Assembly: GCF_009730335.1 (NCBI RefSeq)
Contig: NZ_CP046315.1
Location: forward strand, 310,001 to 374,000
Source of the DNA: Schaalia odontolytica
GTDB lineage: Bacteria > Actinomycetota > Actinomycetes > Actinomycetales > Actinomycetaceae
Direction of reading: 5' to 3'
DNA: 64,000 nucleotides
Positions 8,870-17,810 of the stretch are shown piece by piece. How positions within the stretch are numbered: the first letter of the stretch is position 1; every line of letters begins with the position of its first letter. The position numbers were made by a program, and so were the translations under genes. The notes under the pieces are model-generated. The model did not search any database and was not told the DNA's origin. It saw only the letters and a list, made by a program, of their open reading frames with translations.

Positions 8870-10051
8870 TTAGTTCGATGCGAGCGCCGTGATCGCTTCG
8901 CACAAGCGCTCCAAAGCCCGCACCAGGTCGCGCTCGGGAAGCGCCACGTTGATGCGGAAAAATCCCTCGTACTCGGAACCGAAGTCCTCGCCCGGGGACA
9001 CCGCGACCCGGGAGGTGGCCACGGCCTCGTCGAGAGAAGCGGACGAGGCCAGGTACGCCCGGGCGTCCACCCACACCAGGTAGGTACCGTCGGGGTCGAC
9101 GACTCGTGCCCGAGGCAGCGTGTGGCGCAGGTACTCGACGGCCACGCGAAGGTTTGCGTCGATGCGATCGCGCAACTCATCCACCCAGGCCTCGCCGAGG
9201 TTCCACGCGGCGATCGTCGCGGGAATCGCGAAGAAATTCGGGTTGTGCAGGCCCATGAGGCGCTTGGCTTCCTCGAGGTGCGCCCCGAGTTCGCCGCGCA
9301 CCGCGATCGCCGAGGCCTCCAACCCCGCGCTGTTAAACGTCTTCCCGGGGGATGCGCACTGAATGAGGCGCCCCGTCTCCCACAGGCGCGGCGCGACGGC
9401 CGCGAGCGGCCGGTACCGGTTCCTGCCCGGCCGTTGGAAATCCGCGTGAATGTCGTCGGAAAGCACCAGCAACTCCCACTGACGTGCGAGAGAAGCAACC
9501 ATCTCCATCTCGCTCTCAGTCCACACGCGACCCGTCGGGTTGTGTGGGCTGCACCAGAGCAGCAGGTCCGCGCCCTCCATCGCGCGGGCGAACACATCCT
9601 CAGGAATCCGAGGGGTATCGCCCGACAGGTCGAGGGGCACCCGGCGCAGCTCGCACCCGGCGCGTTCCACGACCTCGATGATCGGCCCATACGCCGGTTC
9701 CAGCGTCACCACGCGCGGAGGGCGCCCCAGTGACCCCGGAAGGACTATCGAGCACAGGGCCGACACGCACTGGACGATGCGCGGGAAAAAGTGCACGTCG
9801 CCCGGATCGACCGCCCACCCGTGGCGGCGCTCCTGCCAGCGGGCCGCGGCCTCGCGAAAGTCATCGAAGACCTCCGTGTAGCCGAAAATCCCCTCCGCGC
9901 ACGCGTCCACGATCGCGCGCGACACCTCCGGGCACGTCGCGAACTCAATGTCCGCGACCGACAGGGACAGCGCATCCTCGCCCAGGTGCGCGGCCAGCAA
10001 GTCCCACTTCGCGCTGTGCGTCCCCCAGCGGGTGATCGTCTCGTCAAACAT
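8870..10051 (-). CDS. PLP-dependent aminotransferase, MalY/PatB family
   Basis: 393-residue fold-type I PLP enzyme of the MalY/PatB (cystathionine beta-lyase) branch. CASPGKTFNSAG carries the Schiff-base lysine, Lys237; LLWCSPHNPTGRVWT and the N-terminal DRWGTHSAKWDLL-like segment (here ITRWGTHSAKWDLL) are typical. The family cleaves C-S bonds in cystathionine or cysteine conjugates. Its start overlaps the xylB stop by 8 bp, so translation is coupled to xylulokinase. The metabolic reason for its place in a xylose operon is unclear; in enteric bacteria MalY also represses the maltose system, so a regulatory side role cannot be excluded. Confidence 0.87.
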   Translation of the reverse strand: MFDETITRWGTHSAKWDLLAAHLGEDALSLSVADIEFATCPEVSRAIVDACAEGIFGYTEVFDDFREAAARWQERRHGWAVDPGDVHFFPRIVQCVSALCSIVLPGSLGRPPRVVTLEPAYGPIIEVVERAGCELRRVPLDLSGDTPRIPEDVFARAMEGADLLLWCSPHNPTGRVWTESEMEMVASLARQWELLVLSDDIHADFQRPGRNRYRPLAAVAPRLWETGRLIQCASPGKTFNSAGLEASAIAVRGELGAHLEEAKRLMGLHNPNFFAIPATIAAWNLGEAWVDELRDRIDANLRVAVEYLRHTLPRARVVDPDGTYLVWVDARAYLASSASLDEAVATSRVAVSPGEDFGSEYEGFFRINVALPERDLVRALERLCEAITALASN

Positions 10052-11414
10052 CGGAGCCGCCCGCCCCCGGGTCCGCCACGTTCAGGGCGGCCGCCTGCTT
10101 CGCCGCCCCCAGGGCGACGTACTCGGCGGGGGAGGGGACCTCCACCTCGGCCCCCAGGATGCCCGAGGCCAGGGCCCGAACCGCTCTCGACCGCGCCCCG
10201 CCGCCGACCATGACCACCCGCTCGATGGGCACACCCTGCGCGCGCACCGCGTCCAGAGCCCCGCGCATGAGCGTCAGCAGCCCCTCGACCGCCGCGCGAG
10301 CCACGTGCGCGGGGTCGCAATTCGCCAGCGTCATGCCCTCCAACGTCGCCGTCGCATCCGGCAGATTCGGGGTGCGCTCGCCCTCGAAGTACGGGATCAG
10401 GCGCAGACCTCCCGCGTCCGGAACCGACAGGGCGGCCTCGTCGAACTCCTCGTACCCCAGGCCCGTCACCCGCCTCATCGCGTCGATAATCCGCGACGCG
10501 TTCAGCGTGCACGCCAGCGGCAGCCACCGGCCCGACGCGTCCGAAAAGCCCGTGACCAGGCCGGACGGATCCGACACGGCAGACTCCGACACCGCCGCGA
10601 CCACGCCCGACGTCCCCAGACTCAGCATTGCCGCGCCCGGACCCAAGTCCACGCCGAGGGCCGCCGCCGCGTTATCACCAGCGCCCGGCCCCAGGGCGAT
10701 CTCGCCCCAGCCGCGCGCCTCGTCCCCGTGAGCCACAACCTCGTACGGTTCCGCGATCCGCGGCAGCACGATGTGCTCGGCCCGCTCCTCGTCACAGCGC
10801 AGCGCCTGGGCGAGAATGTCACGCCGATACGCCGACCCCGACCGATCCACGTACCCCGTCCCCGAGGCATCCGACCGATCCGTCGCCAAGCCCTCCAGGC
10901 CCAAGCGCTCGAAACCGCCCGCGATCCGCCACGTCAAATAGTCGTGCGGCAAGCACACCGCAGCCACGCGCTGCGCCGCCTCCGGCTCGTGATCCGCCAA
11001 CCACCGCAGCTTCGTGACCGTTAACGACGCGACGGGAACCGAGCCCGTGGCATCGGCCCACCAGGCCTCGCCCGTCGAATCCCCCTCGCGCTCCGCGATC
11101 AAATCCCGAGCCGCGCCCGCGCTCCTCGTGTCATTCCACAGCAGCGCCGGACGAATCACCTCACCGCGCTCATCCAACACAACCATGCCGTGCTGCTGGG
11201 CGCCCACGCTGAGCGCCCGCACGTCATCCAACCCGCCGGCCGCAGCCACGGCCTCGTTCAACGCGTCCCACCAGGCGCGTGGATCAACCTCGGTGCCCTC
11301 CGGATGCGGCGCGCGACCCTCGCGCACCACCTCGCCCGACACCGGATCCCACACGACCACCTTGCATGACTGCGTCGACGAATCGACGCCCGCAACGAAA
11401 GGCCTCTCGCCCAT
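10044..11414 (-). CDS. xylB: Xylulokinase (FGGY family)
   Basis: About 456 residues. Phosphorylates D-xylulose to xylulose-5-phosphate with ATP. FVAGVDSSTQSCKVVVWD is the N-terminal ATP-binding phosphate-1 segment, SVGAQQHGMVVLD holds the family's substrate-site region, and MVGGGARSRAVRAL is the C-terminal adenosine motif. The frame stays open far upstream, but the ATG at 11414 has GAGGAG 7 nt before it and begins exactly at the conserved N terminus. It lies 26 bp downstream of xylA and overlaps malY by 8 bp. Confidence 0.93.
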   Translation of the reverse strand: MGERPFVAGVDSSTQSCKVVVWDPVSGEVVREGRAPHPEGTEVDPRAWWDALNEAVAAAGGLDDVRALSVGAQQHGMVVLDERGEVIRPALLWNDTRSAGAARDLIAEREGDSTGEAWWADATGSVPVASLTVTKLRWLADHEPEAAQRVAAVCLPHDYLTWRIAGGFERLGLEGLATDRSDASGTGYVDRSGSAYRRDILAQALRCDEERAEHIVLPRIAEPYEVVAHGDEARGWGEIALGPGAGDNAAAALGVDLGPGAAMLSLGTSGVVAAVSESAVSDPSGLVTGFSDASGRWLPLACTLNASRIIDAMRRVTGLGYEEFDEAALSVPDAGGLRLIPYFEGERTPNLPDATATLEGMTLANCDPAHVARAAVEGLLTLMRGALDAVRAQGVPIERVVMVGGGARSRAVRALASGILGAEVEVPSPAEYVALGAAKQAAALNVADPGAGGSDV

Positions 11415-11440
11415 CACACAACTCCTCGTCGAAGAGACGA

Positions 11441-12616
11441 TCAGCCGATCAGGTGACGCATCGCCTGCTGGTACAGCTCCACGAAGTGGTACTCGCGCTC
11501 GCCGGCGGCCTGCGCGTCGAACTCCTCGTAGGAGCTGCGATCCGCCAGGAAGTCCTCGAGGGACTCGCCCGCGGCCAGCGTCGACTCGCCCAGCTCGGGA
11601 ACCGATGCAGCCTCGAGCAGTTCCTGGGTGACCGGATCCTCGCGGAACCCGCGGGCCTTGGCCGCCAGCGTCAGGTACATCTCGATGTTCGCGCGCGCGG
11701 ACTCCCACACGCCCTCCATGCCCTCCGTGCGGCTCGGCTTGTAGTCGAAGTGGCGCGGACCCTCGTAGCGCGGGCCACCTCCCGGGAAGCCGTTTTCCAG
11801 CAGATCGACCGTGAAGAACGCGCTGGCCAGGTCGCCGTGACCGAACGCCTTGTCCTGGTCGTACTTAATACCCGACTGGCCGTTGAGGTCAATGTGGAAG
11901 AGCTTGCCCGCGTTGAGCGCCTGCGCGAGCGCATGCGTGTAGTTCAGGCCCGCCATCTGCTCGTGGCCCGTCTCCGGGTTCAGGCCCACGATGTCACCGT
12001 GCTCAAGCTGCGCGATGAGGGCCAGCGCGTGGCCGACCGTCGGCAGGAAAATGTCGCCGCGAGGCTCATTCGGCTTCGGCTCCAGGCCGATCTTCAGGTT
12101 GTAGCCGCGCGACTTGATGTAGGCGGCGACCGTATCCAGGCCCTCCTTGTAGCGGTCAAACGCCGCATTTAGGTCCTTCGACGAGTCGTACTCCGCGCCC
12201 TCGCGCCCGCCCCACATGACGAAGGTCGTCGCGCCCATCTCCGCAGCCAGATCCACGTTGCGCAGGATCTTGCGCAGGCCAAAACGGCGGATCGAACGGT
12301 CGTTGTTCGTCAGGCCTCCGTCCTTGAAGACGGGGTGCGTGAACGTGTTCGTCGTGACCATCTCAATGACGAGGCCAGCCGCGTCGGCCGCCTCCTTCAC
12401 CTTCATGACGCGGTCGTGACGCTCCTGATCCGACGCGTCAAAGCCGAACACGTCATTGTCGTGGAAGGTAATGCCCCATGCGCCGACCTCCGCGAGCTTT
12501 TCCGTGTACTCCCACGGATCCAGGACCGGGCGGGTCCCCGTACCAAAGGGGTCGACCGCATTCCAGCCGACTGTCCACAGGCCGAAGGAGAACTTGTTGT
12601 CGGGGGTGGTTGTCAT
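11441..12616 (-). CDS. xylA: Xylose isomerase
   Basis: 391 residues, the size of the short actinobacterial class of xylose isomerases. Converts D-xylose to D-xylulose using two divalent cations. Catalytic His52 and Asp55 are in [29 protein letters not shown] and [15 protein letters not shown] contain the metal ligands. GAAAGGA stands 7 nt before the ATG. First gene of the minus-strand run; the divergent ROK gene 267 bp away is its likely repressor. Confidence 0.96.
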   Translation of the reverse strand: MTTTPDNKFSFGLWTVGWNAVDPFGTGTRPVLDPWEYTEKLAEVGAWGITFHDNDVFGFDASDQERHDRVMKVKEAADAAGLVIEMVTTNTFTHPVFKDGGLTNNDRSIRRFGLRKILRNVDLAAEMGATTFVMWGGREGAEYDSSKDLNAAFDRYKEGLDTVAAYIKSRGYNLKIGLEPKPNEPRGDIFLPTVGHALALIAQLEHGDIVGLNPETGHEQMAGLNYTHALAQALNAGKLFHIDLNGQSGIKYDQDKAFGHGDLASAFFTVDLLENGFPGGGPRYEGPRHFDYKPSRTEGMEGVWESARANIEMYLTLAAKARGFREDPVTQELLEAASVPELGESTLAAGESLEDFLADRSSYEEFDAQAAGEREYHFVELYQQAMRHLIG

Positions 12617-12768
12617 GGTGGTGTCCTTTCGAACGTCGGTGTTCAGTTGGAGGCGATGGTGCTGCGTCGTCGGTGGCGCTGCGTATCGTTGTGCGGTGGC
12701 GGATCTTGGTGCGTGTGCCGGTCCCGCGGATTTGGTCGCGCGGGCGTTGCGCGCCGTGTTTGCGTCGT

Positions 12769-12786
12769 CACAATTTATTTGTTGTG
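12769..12786. promoter_or_regulatory. Candidate operator between xylA and ROK repressor
   Basis: Inverted repeat CACAA-N8-TTGTG in an unusually AT-rich island of the 267-bp divergent xylA/ROK gap. ROK-type XylR proteins bind AT-rich dyads in such positions. The rest of the gap (12617-12883) shows only the leaderless -10 box of the ROK gene (TAGCCT, 12872-12877). Confidence 0.45.
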
Positions 12787-12883
12787 GGATAAAACTTAAT
12801 ACCTGTGTGCGCGTTCGTCAAGGCCCTCCGACAAGTCCGTGCGACGGGTGGGCACCGCTACCCCGACACGGTAGCCTGGGTCC

Positions 12884-14206
12884 ATGCTGACCCGTTCCGA
12901 CAGCGCCAACGACGCCGGCCGCATCAGTCGCGGACCGGTCGCTTCGCCGTGCCCCTCGGAGCGGGGGATGGGTGCTCAGAACCGTGGTGTGAAGTCGGAA
13001 AATGTGCGCGCATCCAACATGTCGACGGTGCTGCGCAACATCCTCACCTTGCCGGGCGAGGTCACGCGTGCAGGCCTCTCGCAGCGCACCGGAATGACGC
13101 GCGCGACTATCTCGCGGCTCGTGGACGACCTGGTGGGTGCCGGACTCGTGCGAGAACTCGAACCTGGCGACGGCGGCGGTCGTGGCCGACCGGCCAACCG
13201 CCTCACCCCCGCGGAGGGCAGCGCCGTCGCCCTCGGCGTCGAAGTGGACGTCGCGAGCCTCGATGTCATGCTCGTCGACATTGCAGGACGGGAGCTCGGG
13301 CGCCGCCGGATTGAGCGCGATTTCGCCGACAGCGCACCGGAGGAGACGATGGCGCTCGCGGCCCGAGAGGCCCACGCTCTGTTAGAGGGCACCCTGCCCG
13401 ATGGCGCCCTGTTCCTGGGGACGGGCGTCGGGTTGCCGGGCTTGGTGTCGCCGACCCGGCTGGCGCTCGCCCCGAACTTGGGGTGGCGAGACATCCCGCA
13501 TGACCAGCTACTTGCCCCGCTCGCCGACCTGAACCCGGTGGTCGTCGCGAACGAAGCGGACCTGGCGGCCTACGCGGTTGCTTACACACGACCGGGGGTG
13601 GCCGGTGGTCCGTCGACATTCGTGTACGTGTCGGGCGAGGTGGGCGTCGGTGCTGGCGTCATCGTCGATCATCGACCGATGAGTGGGGCGCGTGCCTGGT
13701 CCGGCGAAATCGGGCACATGTGCGCGGATCCGAATGGGCCGCTGTGCCGCTGCGGGGCGCGCGGATGCCTCGAGGCTTACCTGGGTGTGCGCGCCCTCGC
13801 CGAGCATGTGGGCGCCCCCGCGGGGTCCGGGCCGCGTGGGATTCTGCGTTGCGCGGGCCTCGTCGACGAGGCCGGGGCGAAGACCTCCGGGTCTCTTGGT
13901 GTGAGCGCGGAGCAGGAGCGTGCCCGAGCCGTGCTGGCGGAGGCCGGGGCGGCCCTCGGGCGCGTGTTGTCGGGGGTCATCAACGCGATGGACATCCCGC
14001 ACGTCGTGCTGGGCGGTGCCGTCGCCGAGCTGAGTGGTGCCCTGCTGGATCCGGCGCGCGAGGAAATCGAGACACGCACGCTGCAGGCCCCGTGGTCCTC
14101 GCCGATCGTTGAGGTGCTGCCGGATTCTGCGTCGCTGACGGTTCGGGGTGCGGCGTTCCGAGTGCTGGATGCACTCGTGGATGATCCCGCTGCCTTCCTG
14201 GGTTAA
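12884..14206 (+). CDS. ROK-family transcriptional repressor (XylR-like)
   Basis: 440 residues. An N-terminal winged helix-turn-helix (TRAGLSQRTGMTRATISRLV, about residues 60-85) is followed by a ROK sugar-kinase-like domain with the zinc motif CRCGARGCLEAYLG. Such proteins are XylR/NagC-type repressors that release DNA on binding a sugar. Divergent transcription from xylA makes xylose the likely effector. The ATG at 12884 has no Shine-Dalgarno, but TAGCCT ends exactly 6 nt before it, a leaderless promoter arrangement seen at several genes here. Confidence 0.88.
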   Translation: MLTRSDSANDAGRISRGPVASPCPSERGMGAQNRGVKSENVRASNMSTVLRNILTLPGEVTRAGLSQRTGMTRATISRLVDDLVGAGLVRELEPGDGGGRGRPANRLTPAEGSAVALGVEVDVASLDVMLVDIAGRELGRRRIERDFADSAPEETMALAAREAHALLEGTLPDGALFLGTGVGLPGLVSPTRLALAPNLGWRDIPHDQLLAPLADLNPVVVANEADLAAYAVAYTRPGVAGGPSTFVYVSGEVGVGAGVIVDHRPMSGARAWSGEIGHMCADPNGPLCRCGARGCLEAYLGVRALAEHVGAPAGSGPRGILRCAGLVDEAGAKTSGSLGVSAEQERARAVLAEAGAALGRVLSGVINAMDIPHVVLGGAVAELSGALLDPAREEIETRTLQAPWSSPIVEVLPDSASLTVRGAAFRVLDALVDDPAAFLG

Positions 14207-14225
14207 GCGCGTTCTATCGGAGCGC

Positions 14226-14375
14226 TCACCAGTTGCCCAAGCCCAGGTAGTACAGCGGGTGGGTGAGGACTGCGACGACGCGGTCGCGGTATTCGAGGGG
14301 CAGCATCGGGAAGATGACGATCGCGGCCAGGACCGCGACGATCAGCGTCACGAGGATGCGTTTCTTGGTGCTCAT
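14226..14375 (-). CDS. Small membrane protein, 49 aa
   Basis: 49-residue protein with one strongly hydrophobic helix (ILVTLIVAVLAAIVIFPM) after a basic MSTKKR start, and a short C-terminal tail ending LYYLGLGNW. AAAGGAG lies 6 nt before the ATG, and the start overlaps the preceding gene's stop (ATGA), so it is translationally coupled to it. Not recognised as a named family. A type II orientation single-pass protein working with the upstream membrane protein is the simplest reading. Confidence 0.7.
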   Translation of the reverse strand: MSTKKRILVTLIVAVLAAIVIFPMLPLEYRDRVVAVLTHPLYYLGLGNW

Positions 14376-15220
14376 GCGTGGCTCCTTTGTGTGGTTGCGA
14401 GTTCCATGTGGGCCTCGGCGAGGATGTCGTTGACGAGGTCGACGCCGTCCGGTGTGGCCAGGAGCGGGCGGTCTTTGGGGTGCTCGTTGAAGTGTCGCAT
14501 GAGGGCGTCGAGGCCGGTGAAGGGGATGCCGATGCGCTCGGAGGACATGCTCCACGGCCCGCCGTATGTGTCGGGGTCTGCTTCGAGAAACATCGTTGGA
14601 TGGATGATGTCATCGATGGTGACGTTATCCGTCCACAGGATGGTGATGTCCCGGTCGTTGGAGTCTTCCTCGACGGACAGCAGCTCCGGGAAGTGGAAGG
14701 AAATTCCCTCAGGGGTCAGAGTTGTCTTTTGCTTGTCAGTGAGGGCGATGACGAGATCCTTGCCGGGGTTACGTGTGCACTCGAGATAGGCCATGGACGC
14801 AGCGGCGAACACATACAGCGCCGCATGGAAGGGTTGTCCGGTCGTGAAACCCGCGGCCATCGTCCAGCCTGCGAAAGCGTAGAGCAGGAATCCAGTCGTG
14901 ACGAGCGCGATGGACTGGTGGTTGCCCGGAATGACGATGGAGCCGTCCTCGTAATGGGGACGTGATGACCAGAATGGTCGCACACTTTGCTCGACGAGGT
15001 GGGGGAGTGCGGCGGCCAGGTACAGAGGGAACCAGATGAAAATGAGCGGTATTCCGTCGGTGTGAGTGAATGAGGAAATCCCGTAGGCGCCCACCGCCAA
15101 GGCGGCGTTAACAACAATGGCGATCGCAGTGAGCTTCCAGAAACCTCGTGCCGCCAGGTCCACACCCCGAGGAGAACTGTCGTGGGGTCTTCTTGCCAAA
15201 AATGAGGAAGGCCGAGCCAC
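14372..15220 (-). CDS. Uncharacterised membrane protein
   Basis: About 282 residues, no family recognised. Residues ~35-140 contain about four hydrophobic helices in two pairs (FWKLTAIAIVVNAALAVGAY, then IPLIFIWFPLYLAAALPHL, followed by two more), and the C-terminal half is soluble and acidic. The frame is open to 15325, but the preferred start is GTG 15220: GGTGGAG precedes it at about 8 nt, and a 20-codon ORF ends only 2 nt upstream. It is coupled to the 49-residue protein downstream. Function unknown. Confidence 0.6.
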   Translation of the reverse strand: MARPSSFLARRPHDSSPRGVDLAARGFWKLTAIAIVVNAALAVGAYGISSFTHTDGIPLIFIWFPLYLAAALPHLVEQSVRPFWSSRPHYEDGSIVIPGNHQSIALVTTGFLLYAFAGWTMAAGFTTGQPFHAALYVFAAASMAYLECTRNPGKDLVIALTDKQKTTLTPEGISFHFPELLSVEEDSNDRDITILWTDNVTIDDIIHPTMFLEADPDTYGGPWSMSSERIGIPFTGLDALMRHFNEHPKDRPLLATPDGVDLVNDILAEAHMELATTQRSHA

Positions 15221-15222
15221 GC

Positions 15223-15285
15223 TTACCACTCCACCTGTGCACCGGTGGTCTGCCTCCGAAGGGTGCAGAAAGGCTCGTTGTTCAT
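15223..15285 (-). CDS. Possible 20-aa leaderless upstream ORF
   Basis: Twenty-codon ORF (MNNEPFCTLRRQ..., stop TAA) ending 2 nt before the GTG of the membrane protein gene. TAGCGT stands exactly 6 nt before its ATG, the same leaderless promoter geometry used by other genes in the window. It would place a leader peptide on the transcript. The alternative is that it is the original N terminus of the membrane protein, separated by a frameshift. Confidence 0.4.
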   Translation of the reverse strand: MNNEPFCTLRRQTTGAQVEW

Positions 15286-15375
15286 GATCCGACGCTACCA
15301 GGAGTGTGACGGAGGCAGCAAGCATGAGCGTCTGAGCGCCTTGCTACGAATCAGCAGCCCTGATTCGATGTCTGA

Positions 15376-15580
15376 TGAAACCGGCGACGCCTTTGCGGGT
15401 GCTCGGCGAGGGGTGCATGAAACCCGTGACACCTTTGCGGGCGGAAAATGGACTGAATTTGGCTGTTTTGTGCGAGCAGAGGTGTCATCGGTTTCAAACG
15501 TGTGCGCCAAGGAGCTCGCAGAGGTGTCAGTGGTTTCATCTCGGGGCAGTGATCCACCCGCATTGGTGTCATCGGTTTCA
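15376..15580. repeat. Five copies of a TGAAACC-N3-GACACC motif, two direct and three inverted
   Basis: Non-coding DNA. Copies at 15376-15399 and 15418-15441 read TGAAACC-N3-GACNCCTTTGCGGG; copies at 15481-15496, 15523-15538 and 15565-15580 read the reverse complement GGTGTC-N3-GGTTTCA. Facing copies can pair as long hairpins. No protein-coding frame explains the pattern. Confidence 0.75.
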
Positions 15581-15626
15581 GGCGAGGTGGTTGGCGGGTG
15601 TTGTGAGGCGGCTGTGACTCTCAGCG

Positions 15627-15788
15627 GCGCGAAAAAACTCGCCCAGCAGGAGTGGATTCTGGAACAAACCGCGAAAAAGTTCGCCCTGCGAGTGAAAATA
15701 GGCTGATTTTGGGCAGTTTTGGCGGTGCTGGGCGAACTTTTTCGCGCGTGGACACTGATGGAGGCGAGCAGGGCGAATTTTTTCGCGC
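15627..15788. repeat. Four copies of an 18-nt GCGCGAAAAAGTTCGCCC motif in nested inverted order
   Basis: Copies at 15627-15644 and 15669-15686 are followed by inverted copies at 15730-15747 and 15771-15788. Outer copies 1 and 4 match each other at 17 of 18 positions, as do inner copies 2 and 3, so the array is a nested double hairpin. It directly follows the first motif family. Confidence 0.75.
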
Positions 15789-15863
15789 TTGTGTGGCCTA
15801 GTCGCGGGTGAGGGGCCTGGCTGTGGTGACTGTGGTGGTGTTCGGAGTCGGCCCCCCGAAAAG

Positions 15864-15968
15864 TCGCATGCAATTCGATTGGGAGAAGTTTCAATAAAGT
15901 CTGAAAACGTTGCAATTCCAATGATCTCAATTCAAGGTTTGAAATAGTGTCGGGGGAATTGCATGCGA
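15864..15968 (+). repeat. 105-bp element with 13-bp inverted termini, copy A
   Basis: Starts TCGCATGCAATTC and ends with its perfect reverse complement GAATTGCATGCGA. An internal AACGTTGCAAT block is shared with copies near 22.1 and 46.8 kb. No coding capacity. It may be a MITE-like non-autonomous element or a structured-RNA repeat. Confidence 0.7.
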
Positions 15969-16043
15969 AATTGCGTGTGGGTTCAGGAATGAGGGGCGTG
16001 AGGGCCGGGTGTTAGGGCTGGGGGCGAGCGACGGGGTCCCAGT

Positions 16044-16177
16044 AGGGGCCTGGCTGCGGTGCCCGTGGGCGGTGGCGGGGCCTGGCCGGGCTTCGAGACG
16101 ACGCGCCGAGCGAAGCTCGCGGCGCGGACGGCGAGCGGGCGGGCCGCCGCCCACGGGCACACCAAGCAGCCAGGCCT
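16044..16177. repeat. Long imperfect inverted repeat (about 30-bp arms)
   Basis: Left arm 16044-16072 (AGGGGCCTGGCTGC, then GGTGCCCGTGGGCGG) pairs with right arm 16144-16177 with only small bulges. The spacer carries its own apical hairpin CGAGC-GAA-GCTCG. A stable RNA or cruciform of about 134 nt is possible. The remainder of the non-coding stretch 15286-16379 holds the two motif arrays, element A and the direct repeat before the DUF4956 gene. Confidence 0.6.
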
Positions 16178-16317
16178 GACACAGCACGCGGCGCCCAGGC
16201 AAGCAATCGAGAACACAGCAAGCAAAACCCCAGAAACACAACGAAAAGTGCCCGCTCAAACACTGGCATTCACAGCTTCACAGCAACATGCCGAAAAGTC
16301 ATATGGGAAATATGAGA

Positions 16318-16339
16318 GCTTCATAGGTTCTTCATAGGG
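16318..16339 (+). promoter_or_regulatory. 11-bp direct repeat, PHO-box-like
   Basis: GCTTCATAGGT followed immediately by TCTTCATAGGG, 11-bp periodicity, about 40 nt before the start of the DUF4956-VTC operon. Tandem 11-bp direct repeats are bound by OmpR/PhoB-type regulators such as PhoP in actinobacteria. A weaker GCTTCACAG lies 44 bp upstream. Confidence 0.45.
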
Positions 16340-16379
16340 TCGAGTGGGGAAATTGGTGCATCGACAAAAGGAGACACCA

Positions 16380-16922
16380 ATGACCGCCCTGATTCTGATC
16401 GCCATTGACCTGGTTGCCATGGCCGCTCTCGTGTTCGGCCTGTACTTCCCACGGCACCGCCGCGCTGACCTGGTCGCAGCTTTCCTCGGTGTGAATGTCG
16501 GCGTCCTCGCCGTCACGATCATCCTCGCGAACTCGACAGTGAGTGCGGGCCTCGGCCTCGGCCTCTTCGGTGTTCTCTCGATTATCCGACTGAGGTCCGA
16601 CCAGATCTCGCAGACGGAAATCGCCTACTACTTCGCCTCGCTGGCCCTCGGCCTGCTGACGGGCATGTCCTCGGCGGTGACCCCGCTGCTGGGAGGACTG
16701 ATCGCCCTGATCCTTGTGGCCCTGGCCTTCGGTGACTCGAAGCTGATCTTCGGCCGCTACACCTCGCAGACCGTCCAGCTGGACCGCGCGATCGCCGACC
16801 CGGCCGAACTCAAGGCGGCCCTCGAGCAGCGCCTCGGCGCGTCCGTCGCCTCGGTCAGCGTCGTCAAGCTCGACCTCGTGAACGACCTGACTCTCGTGGA
16901 TGTGCGCTCGAAGGTCGCCTGA
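16380..16922 (+). CDS. DUF4956 membrane protein
   Basis: 180 residues with four hydrophobic helices in the first ~120 residues and a small soluble C-terminal alpha/beta domain, the layout of DUF4956 proteins. The conserved LFGVLSIIRLRSDQISQTEIAYYF is its hallmark region (residues ~55-80). AAAAGGAG is 6 nt before the ATG at 16380, favouring this over a longer in-frame extension. DUF4956 genes commonly sit beside VTC-domain polyphosphate polymerases, as here (67 bp upstream of one). Role unknown; probably a membrane partner of the polymerase. Confidence 0.85.
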   Translation: MTALILIAIDLVAMAALVFGLYFPRHRRADLVAAFLGVNVGVLAVTIILANSTVSAGLGLGLFGVLSIIRLRSDQISQTEIAYYFASLALGLLTGMSSAVTPLLGGLIALILVALAFGDSKLIFGRYTSQTVQLDRAIADPAELKAALEQRLGASVASVSVVKLDLVNDLTLVDVRSKVA

Positions 16923-16988
16923 CACGCCAGCCCACCCGCCGCCCGCCAGCGAACACCCCACAGACCGCCACTACCAAGGACACGACTC

Positions 16989-17810
16989 ATGAACGCCACC
17001 CTGAACTCGATTCTCGCCGACCTCGACTCGATCGGCCTCGATGAACTGAATAAGCGCGCGGCGATGCTGACCCGAGTGGACCGCAAGTACGCGCTGGACG
17101 CCGCCACGGCCTCGGCGATTCTGAGCCGCCTCCCCGAGGACGTGTTGGTCCTGAACATCGACGGCCAGGTGTCCCAGGGCTACGCCTCCACCTACTACGA
17201 CACCCCCGACATGGATTCGTACTTGCTGACCGCGCTCAAGCGTCGCCGTCGCTTCAAGGTCCGCACCCGCTCTTACCTCTCGTCCAAGGCCTCGTTCCTG
17301 GAGGTCAAGACCCGCGGCCCGCGCGGCGTGACCGTCAAGAAGCGTATGCCGATCTCTTGGGACGAGGCCGGGGCTCCTCTCGCGGGTGAGCGCCGCCAGT
17401 GGGTGACCGGCAAGGTTGAGAAGACGGGATACGGCCATCTGGTGCCCGCCCTTGAGCCGGTCCTGGCTGGGTCCTACGAGCGCAACACCCTGCTCCTGCC
17501 CGGTGGCGTGGGACGCGCGACGGTGGACACGAACCTGTTGTGGCGCTCGCTGCGCACGGACGGCACCGAGGTTGCTCGCCCCGACCTGGTCATTATCGAA
17601 ACGAAGTCGGGTGCGACCCCATCCGTGGTGGACCACCTCCTGTGGGAGGGCGGCGTGCGACCCGTGAAGATCTCCAAGTACGGGACCGCGATGGCCGCCA
17701 TGCACCGCCTGCCCGCGAACAAGTGGCACCGCACGCTGGACCGTTACTTTCACGAATACGTGGAGGTCCCCGAGCTCGCGCACGACGCGCCCCTCGCGAT
17801 GGCGGCCTGA
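16989..17810 (+). CDS. VTC-domain polyphosphate polymerase-like protein
   Basis: 273 residues. VTC domains form a tunnel-shaped fold that in yeast Vtc4 makes polyphosphate from ATP. Visible family features are TRVDRKYAL (residues ~19-27, basic tunnel entrance), YASTYYDTPDM, KRRRRFKVRTRSYL and FLEVKTRGPRGVTVKKRM, which supply the conserved Arg/Lys residues lining the tunnel, and a late LVIIETKS glutamate (metal ligand) segment. It lies between DUF4956 and a secreted beta-helical lipoprotein, an arrangement also met around CotH-type spore/surface protein kinases. Enzyme activity in bacteria of this subgroup is inferred from the fold. Confidence 0.85.
   Translation: MNATLNSILADLDSIGLDELNKRAAMLTRVDRKYALDAATASAILSRLPEDVLVLNIDGQVSQGYASTYYDTPDMDSYLLTALKRRRRFKVRTRSYLSSKASFLEVKTRGPRGVTVKKRMPISWDEAGAPLAGERRQWVTGKVEKTGYGHLVPALEPVLAGSYERNTLLLPGGVGRATVDTNLLWRSLRTDGTEVARPDLVIIETKSGATPSVVDHLLWEGGVRPVKISKYGTAMAAMHRLPANKWHRTLDRYFHEYVEVPELAHDAPLAMAA

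Noticed and set aside
15245-15930. Open frames of 153 (plus) and 211 (minus) codons across the motif array
   Set aside because: They run through the inverted motif copies, lack ribosome-binding sites, and show no domain; repeats explain the open frames better.
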